Below are positions 12,101 through 22,850 of a DNA stretch of 64,000 nt, one piece after another. This DNA is from Megaleporinus macrocephalus. Lineage: Eukaryota > Chordata > Actinopteri > Characiformes > Anostomidae. The stretch is taken from NCBI GenBank assembly GCA_021613375.1, contig CM038718.1, forward strand, positions 40,777,557-40,841,556. Reading direction: 5' to 3'. The notes below the pieces were generated by a model that made no database searches, was not told where the DNA came from, and saw only the letters and a program-made list of their open reading frames with translations. Both the position numbers and the translations under genes were made by a program. Numbering within the stretch: position 1 is the first letter of the stretch; each line of letters opens with the position of its first letter.

Positions 12101-14713
12101 GTACAGAACAGAGCAAATACAGAACAGAGCAAATGCAGAACAGAGCAAATACAGAACAGAGCAAATACAGAACAGAGCAAGTACAGAACAGAGCAAGTAC
12201 AGAACAGAGCAAATACAGAACAGAGCAAATACAGAACAGAGCAAATACAGAACAGAGCAAGTACGGAACAGACCAAGTACGGAACAGACCAAGTACGGAA
12301 CAGAGCAAATACGGAACAGAGCAAATACGGAACAGCGCAAGTACGGAACAGAGCAAGTACGGAACAGAGCAAGTACGGAACAGAGCAAGTACGGAACAGA
12401 GCAAGTACGGAACAGAGCAAATACGGAACAGAGCAAGTACGGAACAGAGCAAGTACGGAACAGAGCAAGTACGGAACATAGCAAGTAAAGAACAGAGCAA
12501 GTACAGAACAGAGCAAATACAGAACATAGCAAGTACAGAACAGAGCAAGTACAGAACAGAGCAAATACAGAACAGAGCAAATACAGAACAGAGCAAGTAC
12601 AGAACAGAGCAAGTACAGAACAGAGCAAATACAGAACAGAGCAAATACAGAACAGAGCAAGTACAGAACAGAGCAAGTACAGAACAGAGCATATACAGAA
12701 CAGAGCAAGTACAGAACAGAGCAAATACAGAACAGAGCATATACAGAACAGAGCAAGTACAGAACAGAGCAAGTACAGAACAGAGCAAGTACAGAACAGA
12801 GCAAATACAGAACAGAGCAAATACAGAACAGAGCAAATACAGAACATAGCAAGTACAGAACAGAGCAAGTACAGAACAGAGCAAATACAGAACAGAGCAA
12901 GTACAGAACAGAGCAAATACAGAAGAGTGCAAGTACAGAACAGAGCAAGTACAGAACAGAGCAAATACAGAACATAGCAAGTACAGAACAGAGCAAGTGC
13001 AGAACAGAGCAAATGCAGAACAGAGCAAGTGCAGAACAGAGCAAGTGCAGAACAGAGCAAATACAGAACAGAGTAAGTACAGAACAGAGCAAGTACAGAA
13101 CAGAGCAAATGCAGAACAGAGCAAATACAGAACAGAGCAAATACAGAACAGAGCAAGTACAGAACAGAGCAAATACAGAACAGAGCAAGTACAGAACAGA
13201 GCCAATACAGAACAGAGCAAGTACAGAACAGAGCAAATACAGAACAGAGCAAATGCAGAACAGAGCAAATACAGAACAGAGCAAATACAGAACAGAGCAA
13301 ATACAGAACATAGCAAATACAGAACAGAGCAAGTACAGAACAGAGCAAATACAGAACAGAGCAAGTACAGAACAGAGCAAATACAGAACAGAGCAAATAC
13401 AGAACAGAGCAAATACAGAACAGAGCAAATACAGAACAGAGCAAATACAGAACAGAGCAAATGCAGAACAGAGCAAGTACAGAACAGAGCAAGTACAGAA
13501 CAGAGCAAATACAGAACATAGCAAATACAGAACAGAGCAAGTACAGAACAGAGCAAGTACAGAACAGGGCAAATACAGAACAGAGCAAATACAGAACAGA
13601 GGAAGTACAGAACAGAGCAAATACAGAACAGAGCAAATGCAGAACAGAGCAAATACAGAACAGAGCAAATGCAGAACACAGCAAGTACAGAACAGAGCAA
13701 GTACAGAACAGAGCAAATACAGAACAGAGCAAATACAGAACAGAGCAAATACAGAACAGAGCAAGTACAGAACAGAGCAAATACAGAACAGAGCAAGTAC
13801 AGAACAGAGCAAATACAGAACAGAGCAAGTACAGAACAGAGCAAGTACAGAACAGACCAAGTACAGAACAGAGCAAGTACAGAACAGACCAAATACAGAA
13901 CAGAGCAAGTACAGAACAGAGCAAGTACAGAACAGAGCAAGTACAGAACAGAGCAAGTACAGAACAGAGCAAATACAGAACAGAGCAAGTACAGAACAGA
14001 GCAAATACAGAACAGAGCAAATACAGAACAGAGCAAGTACAGAACAGACCAAGTACAGAACAGACCAAATACAGAACAGAGCAAATACAGAACAGAGCAA
14101 GTACAGAACAGAGCAAATACAGAACCGAGCAAATACAGAACATAGCAAATACAGAACAGAGCAAGTACAGAACAGAGCAAATACAGAACAGAGCAAGTAC
14201 AGAACAGAGCAAATACAGAACAGAGCAAATACAGAACAGAGCAAATACAGAACAGAGCAAGTACAGAACAGAGCAAGTACAGAACAGAGCAAATACAGAA
14301 CAGAGCAAATACAGAACAGAGCAAGTACAGAACATAGCAAATACAGAACAGAGCAAGTACAGAACAGAGCAAGTACAGAACAGAGCAAGTACAGAACAGA
14401 GCTAATGCAGAACAGAGCAAATACAGAACAGAGCAAATGCAGAACAGAGCAAGTACAGAACAGAGCAAGTACAGAACAGAGCAAGTACAGAACAGAGCAA
14501 GTACAGAACAGAGCTAATGCAGAACAGAGCAAATACAGAACAGAGCAAATGCAGAACAGAGCAAGTACAGAACAGAGCAAGTACAGAACAGAGCAAATAC
14601 AGAACAGAGCAAGTACAGAACAGAGCAAATACAGAACAGAGCAAATACAGAACATAGCAAATACAGAACAGAGCAAGTACAGAACAGAGCAAGTACAGAA
14701 CAGAGCAAGTGCA
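9141..14713. repeat. 16-bp minisatellite, about 348 copies (5.6 kb)
   Basis: The unit is CAGAGCAAGTACAGAA or CAGAGCAAATACAGAA. The G/A choice alternates irregularly, with rarer variants GCATATAC, TACGGAA, AATGCAGAA, ACATAGC, GACCAAG and GAGTGC. The unit has no stop codon in any frame on either strand. Since 16 is not a multiple of 3, the frame cycles every 48 bp and long open frames appear in several frames at once. Stops on the + strand arise only from the CATAGC variant and a few others. Higher-order duplications are visible and are listed separately. No splice sites, promoter or codon bias support translation. Confidence 0.97.
11172..13310. repeat. Higher-order duplication inside the 16-bp array (about 1.1 kb)
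   Basis: A rare block of TACGGAA-type units with GACCAAG and GCGCAAG variants appears at about 11172-11400 and again at about 12256-12485. The GCGCAAG variant lies at 11261 and 12333, an offset of 1072 bp (67 units). Further on, the GAAGAGTGC variant (11803 and 12923) and the GCCAATAC variant (12081 and 13201) are 1120 bp apart (70 units). The second copy therefore gained three units. Confidence 0.85.
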
Positions 14714-14785
14714 AATTGAAACCTGTTCTGTAGTGTTGGGAGCTGTGGCCTGCTAGGCTAAGCTAACTTGAAAGAGTGTATTAAT

Positions 14786-15075
14786 CCAGGTAGACCAGCA
14801 GATATAGGCCCAATGCTGGTCCACTGTTAGACCACCCAGATTACTGTCCTTCACACAAAGTGCAATTTGATTAAATTCTGTTTGGCCTGCATTAAACTCT
14901 GAGAGCTGTACTGTTCGGTAGGCTGGTCCAGGAGGAGGGATTAGGGTTAGGCTTAGTAATAATCCAGATATTAAGCAGATATCGGTCCACTGACTGTTTG
15001 CCACTGCTGGTCAGTTATGGGGAAAAGTGGTGTTTACGCTAATACTCTGGGTAACCACAGCTGGACCGTCCAGAT
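14786..15075 (+). repeat. Dispersed repeat flanking the 16-bp array, downstream copy
   Basis: Homologous to 8395-8650 in the same orientation. The shared order includes GTCCTTCACACAAA, GGCCTGCATTAAACTCTGAG and CTCTGGGTAACCACAGCTGG. This copy has an internal repeat of the CAGATATCGGTCCACTG segment (about 14800 and 14972). Confidence 0.85.
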
Positions 15076-15197
15076 GGAGGTGTAGAGTGGAGGTGAGGAA
15101 CAGAGTGGAAGAGATGGAGGTGAGGAACAGAGTGGAGGAGATGGAGGTGAGGAACAGAGTGGAGGGGATGGAGGTGAAGAACAGAGTGGAGGAGATG
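15073..15197. repeat. 27-bp minisatellite, block 1 (about 4.5 copies)
   Basis: The unit is GAGATGGAGGTGAGGAACAG followed by AGTGGAG. The same unit forms a second block at 17440-17705. Because 27 is divisible by 3, a short frame reading MEVRNRVEE stays open through it. That frame is not evidence of a gene. Confidence 0.9.
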
Positions 15198-16800
15198 TCC
15201 CTGAACTGGACTGTGGTGTGAAGGAGTGAATGTTAGTTACTAACCTAGCTTAAAGAAAACCATGTACATTGTGTTGTTGATGTTGTTTCAGTGAAAGGCA
15301 GTGTGAATACTGATATTAGTCTAAACAGCTTCACAAACATAAACAAGGAGAATAGTTAGTGAAGCAGCGTGTGGACCAACACAGCTACCCAAAGACCCCC
15401 CGCTCTGCTCTCCTCACTTCAGTCTGGATGAGTTTGAGTGGTTCAGTAGACCACCACTGGTGAGAGACTTGACGGAGGCTGTTGGTTTTAAGCGTAGACT
15501 AAAACACAATGCAGTGCCACAGTTTCCCCACACAGGAAGTCCAGAAGCTCCAGATTATGGAGAACCACGAGAAGAACCGTGAACGTGAACATGCGCTGGA
15601 TTCTCTCCTGAGAACGTCTAGCGTTAGCATCAGCTGCCTCTCCCTCGTTTGTGGATCCTGAAGGTGAAAGTACAGTCTTAGTAGTGAACATACTACTTCA
15701 CTAATAAAGGAGTGTGAAGCTCAGAGACACTCCCGTTCAGTGTATCGAGCTGTTTACTGAGCGTGAATGTTTCCTGCTAGAAAGCGGAGCTCCTTTAACA
15801 GACACTCTCCTTCTCCATCAACACCAACACACAGTTTCACAACAACTCCAGCACTGTGTCACTCTCTCCTCCACCCTCTCTGTTCACCATTTACACTAAC
15901 GTGGTGTGTGATGTCACCGCTGATGTCAGAAATGTTGAGTTCTAGTTCAAACTGTAAAGACTGAACAGTAGCATGTTTAGTAGCTAGCTGTGCTCGAGCG
16001 TGACGGCCGGTTACTGCAACCATTTGACGTCACTACCCGCTGATCACGTCAGTAGATACAACAATGGAGACCCACGTGCAGCGGATTTGACAAAAAATCT
16101 AATAAATCTGATACTTTTAGTGATTTTTAACAACCTGTCCTAATAATTTAGAGTCATTACAACATATTAAGGCTTACATGAGTTACCAGCCGGGGTACCT
16201 TTAACAGCTACAGCTACCAGAAACCAGAACAGGAAGTTTAGTCTCTCGTCCTGACCACAGATGAAGGGTCAGACAGTTCTACTGCTGGGTTTTGGGTTAG
16301 TTTCTTGTATTTTTCTCCTCATGAGCAAAATCTGGTACTATATAAAAGCTCCTCGTGGTTCTCAGTTCAACTGATTTAACTGAAACCACAGACATTTTGA
16401 GAGAGTGTGATAGCGCCCCCTAGGTGGAAGATCACTTACTGCCCTACAGCGACAGCTCACACCCCAGCAATGCAGCGACATGACGTCTTTTGCAAACAAC
16501 CTACACAAACAGAAATGCAAACATTGATTATAACGTTGGATAAGACACACATGCAAACCACAGTCAACCTGCACTGGACGGTGCACCAGCGACAGGCCTA
16601 CAGACACTTACCACAGGAGGAAAAAACTAAAAAAACAAGCCGTATCTATGCTCGGAGTCAAACCGCCACTTTACCTAGCCATAAAGATGAAAGTGACCTC
16701 GAGCAGCTGCTCTACACTGAGCTAACAAGACATACAGCAGTGTTACCTGCCTCTAATAGTGTGTTCACACAGCGATGAACCTAACACTGTTAATGTACGT
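15198..16800. other. Single-copy-looking non-coding sequence
   Basis: No repeat array and no recognisable exon. Short open frames of 60-123 codons on both strands overlap each other and show no known domain. Confidence 0.4.
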
Positions 16801-16880
16801 AAGGCAAGTTTATTTGTATCGCACCTTTCATACACAGTGGCAACTCAAAGAGCTTTACATTAATAAAGAAAAAAGAAACA
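16801..16880. repeat. Dispersed repeat fragment
   Basis: The string AAGTTTATTTGTATCGCACC, followed by TTTCATACACAGTGGCAACT and AAAGAGCTTTACATTAATAA, resembles the end of a very common fish dispersed repeat. The family is recalled and not verified here. Confidence 0.5.
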
Positions 16881-16929
16881 AAGAATTAAAATAAATCAGT
16901 TAAAAGAAATAAGAAATATACAAATGTTT

Positions 16930-17440
16930 AAAAGAAAGAGAATTAAACACAAAAGTAAAGAATGAGGTTTAAATGAAACATAAAAGTGAAGAATGAGGTT
17001 TAAATGAGAAAAAAGTGAAGAATGAGGTTTAAATGAAACAAAAAGTGAAAAAATTAGGTTTAAATTAAACATAAAAGTGAAGAATGAGGTTTAAATGAAA
17101 CAAAAAAAAATGAAAAATGAGGTTATAATGAAACATAAAAGTGAAGAATGAGGTTTAAATGAAACAAAAAAGTGAAAAATGAGGTTATAATGAAACATAA
17201 AAGTAAAGAATGAGGTTTAAATTAAACAAAAAAGTGAAGAATGAGGTTTAAATGAAACAAAAAAGTGAAGAATGAGGTTTAAATGAAACAAAAAGTGAAG
17301 AATGAAGTTTAAATTAAACAAAAAGTGAAGAATGAGGTTTAAATGAGAAAAAAGTGAAGAATGAGGTTTAAATTAAACATAAAAGTGAAGAATGAGGTTT
17401 AAATGAAACAAAAGTGAAGAATGAGGTTGAAATTAAACAT
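16930..17440. repeat. About 30-bp AT-rich minisatellite, about 16 copies
   Basis: The unit is approximately AAAAGTGAAGAATGAGGTTT followed by AAATGAAACA. Variants include TTAAATTAAACA, ATAATGAAAC and a shortened AAATGAGAA. It abuts the second block of the 27-bp minisatellite. Confidence 0.88.
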
Positions 17441-17705
17441 TGGAGAAGATGGAGGTGAGAAACAGAGTGGAGGAGATGGAGGTGAAGAACAGAGTGGAGG
17501 AGATGGAGGTGAGGGACAGAGTGGAGGAGATGGAGGTGAGGGACAGAGTGGAGGAGATGGAGGTGAAGAACAGGGGAGGAGATGGAGGTGAAGGACAGAG
17601 TAGAGGAGATGGAGGTGAGGAACATATGGGAGGAGATGGAGGTGAAGAGCAGAGTGAAGGAGATGGAGGTGAGAAACAGAGTGGAGGAGATGGAGGTGAG
17701 ATGTT
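17440..17705. repeat. 27-bp minisatellite, block 2 (about 10 copies)
   Basis: Uses the same GGAGATGGAGGTGAGGAACA-type unit as 15073-15197, here about ten diverged copies. Both the + frame (MEVRNRVEE-like) and the - frame remain open because the period is a multiple of three. Confidence 0.9.
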
Positions 17706-18095
17706 ACAGTAGATGTTGGAGGTGGTGCTGATGTGATGAAGAGAGGTTTGAGCTGAACTGAAAGATGAGCTGCTATCGAGCAGCAGATTAAGAACCACCA
17801 AGAAAACAAACCACCACATTCTAAAGTGTTGAGCTACAACTGGTGTGTTGGCGGTTGGTGGACCTCCATACCGAGGAGCTCCACAATTCCTCAGTATTTC
17901 CTGCTTCTGATCTGGCGGCATAATAACTGGAAATAGAAACCGTAACTAGTCTCACACGTCCATTTGACTGGACAGTGGTTTCTCTCTTTTGTCTACTTAA
18001 TGAGAAACAGTGAGCTAAATATCTCACTTTACTCTTATATATCATGCAGTCTGTCCAGCGTTAGCTAGAACCCAACGTAACTTAAGAGAACAACA
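17706..18095. other. Non-coding spacer
   Basis: No gene is seen. Overlapping short open frames on the - strand end in the 27-bp array. Confidence 0.4.
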
Positions 18096-19101
18096 CTCAG
18101 TAAGGTCCAGTTAGAGGAGATCTCCTCAGGCCGGTCCGGACCATCATCATCTCTAACGTGTGTTCTGATTCAGTGGTGTATCCTGTTTACTGAAGTAGTC
18201 TAGTATCAGCATCTCATACCATCAACTACTGAAACACCAACACACCACACATACCGTTCAGTATATTTCAGTATATTTACAGTATATTTCAATATATTTA
18301 CAGTATATTTCAATATATTTACAGTATATTTCAGTATATTTACTGTATATTTCAGTATATTTACTTTATATTTCAGTATATTTACTGTATATTTCAGTAT
18401 ATTTACTTTATATTTCAGTATATTTACTGTATATTTCAGTATATTTACAGTATATTTCAGTATATTTACAGTATATTTACTGTATATTTCAGTGTATTTA
18501 CTGTATATTTCAGTATATTTACTTTATATTTCAGTGTATTTACAGTGTATTTCAGTATATTTACAGTATATTTCAGTATATTTACTGTATATTTCAGTAT
18601 ACTGTTTAAATGCTGAACTGAATTAATTATTTATAAACTTCTAATAAATGTTTTTTACTCACTTCAATAAAAACAAGAGTTACATTAAACAAACTAAACG
18701 CTGTTTTAAAAAGTGTTTATTTATAGAAACAGTAAATAAAGTCTCTCCATTTCTGGTCAATTTTTATTTTTTAGAGCTCATTATTGTTTCTCTGACCTGC
18801 TTTACTTTCTAACTGCTGCTTCTCACTTCTACCTCGCCTGTGTGCACGCCACACTCCCAAATGTGCACAGATCTGATTGGCTAAGGAGCGCCTTTGGTGA
18901 TCTTACAATGCATGCGATTGGTTTGTGAGGTTACTGTGCAGCAAAGCCTGTATACCGTAAAGACTAGAAAAAGCTCAAAATTCTACACTTAAAAAAAGAA
19001 ACACTTTCTAAATTATCTATAAATAGTTTATCCCTTTGGGTCCGCATTGGACAACGTCTGGGTCTGGACCCGGACCACGGTCCGCCTATTAGTGACCTCT
19101 G
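18096..19101 (+). mobile_element. hAT-like non-autonomous element, older copy with an expanded internal array
   Basis: It aligns with the intact copy at 29816-30443. Shared segments include AGTAAGGTCCAGTTAGAGGA near the start, TGTGCACAGATCTGATTGGC in the middle, and GGACCACGGTCCGCCTATTA near the end. The extreme 5' end has been lost or has diverged. This copy is longer because of a tandem array at 18259-18602. No transposase is encoded. Confidence 0.8.
18259..18602. repeat. About 21-bp array of AGTATATTT units inside the hAT-like element
   Basis: Repeated AGTATATTTCAGTATATTTA units with ACAG, ACTG and ACTT variants. The homologous position in the other element copy (about 29993-30011) has a single CAGTATATTTCAGTAAATTT. 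The array therefore expanded inside this copy after insertion. Confidence 0.88.
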
Positions 19102-19440
19102 AGCTAGATGGTCTTATGTTCTGTAAGACAGAGTCCACCATATGACATCATCACAGTGCAAGAATGATGGTAGAGGAGTTTTGACTATTTGTCCTGTTTT
19201 TAAAATAAACACAACAGCCCCATGTGGTTATGGTTGCCAGATCTTCACTGCGTAACTTGTCCCACAGTTTTTTTAAAATATAACTCAGATCCAGCTCCAG
19301 ATTGTCCGATCTGATTGTGTTATTCAGGCTTGTGTACAGCTTTTTGATTGGCTGCACGGATTCTGGAAAACAACAGATTTTTTCTGTAATTTTCTCCCAT
19401 AGAGAATGAATAGGATGGAAAAGTGAGCGCCAACCTACTG
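19102..19440. other. Non-coding spacer
   Basis: No gene is seen. Short - strand frames show no recognisable domain. Confidence 0.35.
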
Positions 19441-19810
19441 AACTTCTGCTCCACTGACAGACACCGTTTCACATACACTGCCTCAGGGCAGACCTCCGAC
19501 CACGACTGCAGTGTTGGTTTGACCCACACTCGTCTGTCTGTTGTTTTTTTCCATCCCTCTTTTTTCCCCCCATAGAGTCCCATTCATTTTCAGTTACACC
19601 CAAACACCATAGTTTCATTAAACCTACAGCCTCCAAACTGGCTGTACTCACTCAGAGCAGATCCCCAAACTCTAATCCACAGACATACCGACCTGCACTC
19701 CTCTATTTGTCATTTATTCATCCCTCATTCCTCCCATAGGATCCCATTCATTTTCGGATACACCCAAACCTCATGGTTTCATTAAACCTACAGACCAACT
19801 TATAAATCAC
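19441..19810 (-). repeat. Dispersed repeat, inverted relative to 42150-42440
   Basis: Read on the - strand it matches 42150-42440: TGGGTCAAACCAACACTG, GACAAACAGACGAGTG and GAATGGGACTCTATGG correspond to blocks there. Within this copy a segment beginning CCCATTCATTTTC and running through ACACCCAAAC to TTTCATTAAACCTACAG occurs twice (about 19578 and 19744), so the element has an internal duplication. Confidence 0.78.
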
Positions 19811-20533
19811 TTCTTATCATTTGTATTTTAGTTTCCCAACGTTCCCAGAATTGGGTTTGTAATTATATTTTATATAAAAGGCAAATTGGCTGTTATTAAC
19901 TTATAAGAGTTATATAAACACAGTTCATTAATAGTTACTGAATAATAAGATTAAGGGTTAATAATTGAATAATAAAACAACAGGTTACGGGGATTATAAG
20001 CGAGAAAAGGAGATGAAAAGAGAGATAAACAGAGCAAAGTAAGGAAATCCCTACATCCCGTCCTGTGTAGACTAATAAGGAAAACCCCATTCATGTGCTA
20101 TTTTTAACCCGGAGCTGTGTTTTGGTTGGCTTTGAGCTTAAAGTTCATTTTCCCACAGAACAGTGTAAACGTCTGAGAACTGTTTACATACATTTTAGAA
20201 TTTCAGATTTGGTGGTGCGTCCTCCATTCGCTTTAATGACACCGTGTGCTCGAGCTGGACCTCACACGTTTGTGTAAAAGCCACCCCATAGATCCAACCC
20301 ACCCGAGAGTCGTCTGAACCTCAGAAGAAGGAATCAGATGAAAACTAATCTGACCGGCTTACATAACAAAAGCCTCAACGTGGTCACAACCTGATACTGA
20401 AGAATATTTGAATTGACAGAATTTTTTTAAGTTCTACACCTTTTCATTAATACCTGGAAATAAACAGATTAGTCCATATGGGCAGTTTTCTAATGTGGAA
20501 GTAGACAGGACAGGTGGATACATACGCAGGTCG
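19811..20533. other. Non-coding sequence, no gene seen
   Basis: AT-rich to mixed sequence. No exon, RNA gene or array is recognised before the telomere-like repeat. Confidence 0.4.
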
Positions 20534-21150
20534 GGATAGGGTAAGGGTTAGATTAGGGTTAGGGTTAGAGATAGGGTTAGGGTTAGATTAGGGTTAGAGT
20601 TAGGGTTAGAGTTAGAGTTAGAGTTAGGGTTAGGGTTAGAGATAGGGTTAGGGTTAGGGTTAGAGTTAGAGTTAGAGTTAGAGTTAGGGTTAGAGTTAGA
20701 GTTAGGGTTAGAGTTAGAGATAGGGTTAGGGTTAGAGTTAGAGTTAGAGTTAGAGTTAGAGTTAGGGTTAGAGTTAGAGTTAGAGTTAGAGTTAGGGTTA
20801 GGGTTAGAGACAGGGTTAGGGTTAGATTAGGGTTAGGTTAGGGTTAGGGTTAGGGTTAGGGCTAGGGCTAGGGCTAGGGTTAGGGTTAGAGTTATGGTTA
20901 GGGTTAGAATTAGGGTTAGGGTTAGAGTTAGGGTTAGAGTTAGGGTTAGGGTTAGAGATAGGGTTAGGGTTAGAGTTAGGGTTAGAGTTAGGGTTAGGGT
21001 TAGAGATAGGGTTAGGGTTAGAGTTAGATTTAGGGTTAGGGTTAGGGTTAGAGTTAGACTTTAGGGTTTAGGGCTAAGGGTTAGGGTTAGGGTTAGGGTT
21101 AGGGTTAGGGTTAGGGTTAGGGCTAGGGCTAGGGTTAGGATTAGGGTTAT
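20534..21150 (+). repeat. Degenerate interstitial telomere-like repeat
   Basis: About 100 hexamers of TTAGGG type, mixed with many TTAGAG units and rarer GATAGGG, GCTAGGG and ATTAGGG variants. The G-rich strand is the + strand, reading TTAGGG 5' to 3'. The high variant content indicates an old or independently expanded array, not an active chromosome end. Ordinary sequence continues for more than 40 kb on the 3' side. Confidence 0.92.
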
Positions 21151-21368
21151 GTACAAGACCAGAAAACAACATAACATCCAAGCTTCAGCAACAACTAGGG
21201 GACAAAGGGAGCAAACACAGAGCTATAATGGCACAAGAGCAACTGGGAACACCTGGGATGGGAAGGGTGTGACAACAGGGCAGAGTAAAGGAGGAGCTAA
21301 GAAACTGAAACAAACATAAGCACATGGAAAATGACAGACCGGTAAACGAAAGACTAAAGCTAAAGCGG

Positions 21369-21590
21369 CCACTGTATCAGCTCCACTGACCATACAGGAC
21401 CTCCACTCACTGTCCACTGTATCAGCTCCACTGACCATACAGGACCTCCACTCACTGTCCACTGTATCAGCTCCACTGACCATACAGGACCTACACTCAC
21501 TGTCCACTGTATCAGCTCCACTGACCATACAGGACCTACACTCACTGTCCACTGTATCAGCTCCACTGACCATACAGGAGCTCCACTTAC
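21369..21590 (-). repeat. 45-bp minisatellite in the left arm, about 5 copies
   Basis: The unit on the + strand is ACTGTATCAGCTCCACTGAC, CATACAGGACCTCCACTCAC, TGTCC (45 bp). It is the reverse complement of the unit in the right arm at 22125-22812. The last copy reads CAGGAGCTCC like the non-amplified element copies. Confidence 0.92.
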
Positions 21591-22124
21591 AGACTGTAGT
21601 TCATCTGATTCTCTGTATACTTTATTACTCTGTTCTTTAATGATCAGGACCCCCACAGGACCACCACAGATCAGATACTATTAGGGAGGTGGATCATTCT
21701 CAGACACAACAGTGATACTGACGTGGTGCTGGTGTCCACTCACTGTCCACTCTATTAGACACTCCTACTACTTGCTGGTCCCCCTTGTAGATGTAAAGTC
21801 AGAGACAGTAGCTCATCTGCTGCTGCACAGTTTGTGTTCCTCTAGTTCGTCATCAGTGGACACAGGACGCCGCCCACAGGACACTGCTGTCCGGATAGTT
21901 TTGGTTGGTGGACGATTCTCAGTCCAGCAGTTATTCTGAGGTGTCTGATCCACTCACACCAGCACAAGACACACTATCTAACACACCACCACCATGTCAG
22001 TGTCACTGCAGTGCTGAGAATGACCCACCTCCCTAATAGTATCTGCTCTGTGGTGGTCCTGTGGGGGTCCTGATCATTAAAGAACAGAGTAATAAAGTAT
22101 ACAGAGAATCAGATGAACTACAGT

Positions 22125-22812
22125 CTGTAAGTGGAGGTCCTGTATGGTCAGTGGAGCTGATACAGTGGACAGTGAGTGGAGGTCCTGTATGGTCAGTGGA
22201 GCTGATACAGTGGACAGTGAGTGGAGGTCCTGTATGGTCAGTGGAGCTGATACAGTGGACAGTGAGTGGAGGTCCTGTATGGTCAGTGGAGCTGATACAG
22301 TGGACAGTGAGTGGAGGTCCTGTATGGTCAGTGGAGCTGATACAGTGGACAGTGAGTGGAGGTCCTGTATGGTCAGTGGAGCTGATACAGTGGACAGTGA
22401 GTGGAGGTCCTGTATGGTCAGTGGAGCTGATACAGTGGACAGTGAGTGGAGGTCCTGTATGGTCAGTGGAGCTGATACAGTGGACAGTGAGTGGAGCTCC
22501 TGTATGGTCAGTGGAGCTGATACAGTGGACAGTGAGTGGAGGTCCTGTATGGTCAGTGGAGCTGATACAGTGGACAGTGAGTGGAGGTCCTGTATGGTCA
22601 GTGGAGCTGATACAGTGGACAGTGAGTGGAGGTCCTGTATGGTCAGTGGAGCTGATACAGTGGACAGTGAGTGGAGGTCCTGTATGGTCAGTAGAGCTGA
22701 TACAGTGGACAGTGAGTGGAGGTCCTGTATGGTCAGTGGAGCTGATACAGTGGACAGTGAGTGGAGGTCCTGTATGGTCAGTGGAGCTGACACAGTGGAC
22801 AGTGAGTGGAGA
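22125..22812 (+). repeat. 45-bp minisatellite in the right arm, about 15 copies
   Basis: The unit is CCTGTATGGTCAGTGGAGCT, GATACAGTGGACAGTGAGTG, GAGGT. Units are nearly identical, with single substitutions at about 22497, 22692 and 22790, so the expansion is recent. The period is 15 codons, which keeps two + frames and one - frame open for about 240-258 codons without being a gene. Confidence 0.95.
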
Positions 22813-22850
22813 TGTAAGGAGGTGGTGTTAGTGTTATGGCTGGTTGTTGT

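Larger units (their letters stand above)
21366..22850 (+). mobile_element. Fold-back (long terminal inverted repeat) element with arrays in both arms
   Basis: The left arm (21369-21660) is the reverse complement of the right arm (about 22046-22812). Both contain a CAGACTGTAGTTCATCTGAT segment, GTATACTTTATTACTCTGTT, and the GATCAGGACCCCCACAGGAC segment or their complements. The right arm ends in GATGTAAGGAGGTGGTGTTA followed by GTGTTATGGCTGG, which resembles the terminus of a repeat widespread in fish (recalled). The middle (about 21660-22045) has its own palindromic pieces. No transposase is encoded. Other copies are at 28745-29430, 42950-43110, 51826-51964 and 63798-64000. Confidence 0.8.

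Noticed and set aside
9009..14676. Three overlapping - strand open frames of 1,749-1,847 codons (repeats of a CSVLALFCTCSVLYLL type) and + strand frames of up to 809 codons
   Set aside because: They are the translation of a stop-free 16-bp tandem unit in several frames at once, with no splice signals, conserved domain or non-repeat coding sequence.
20534..21150. True chromosome end
   Set aside because: The repeat is degenerate, and unrelated sequence including a gene continues for more than 40 kb beyond it.
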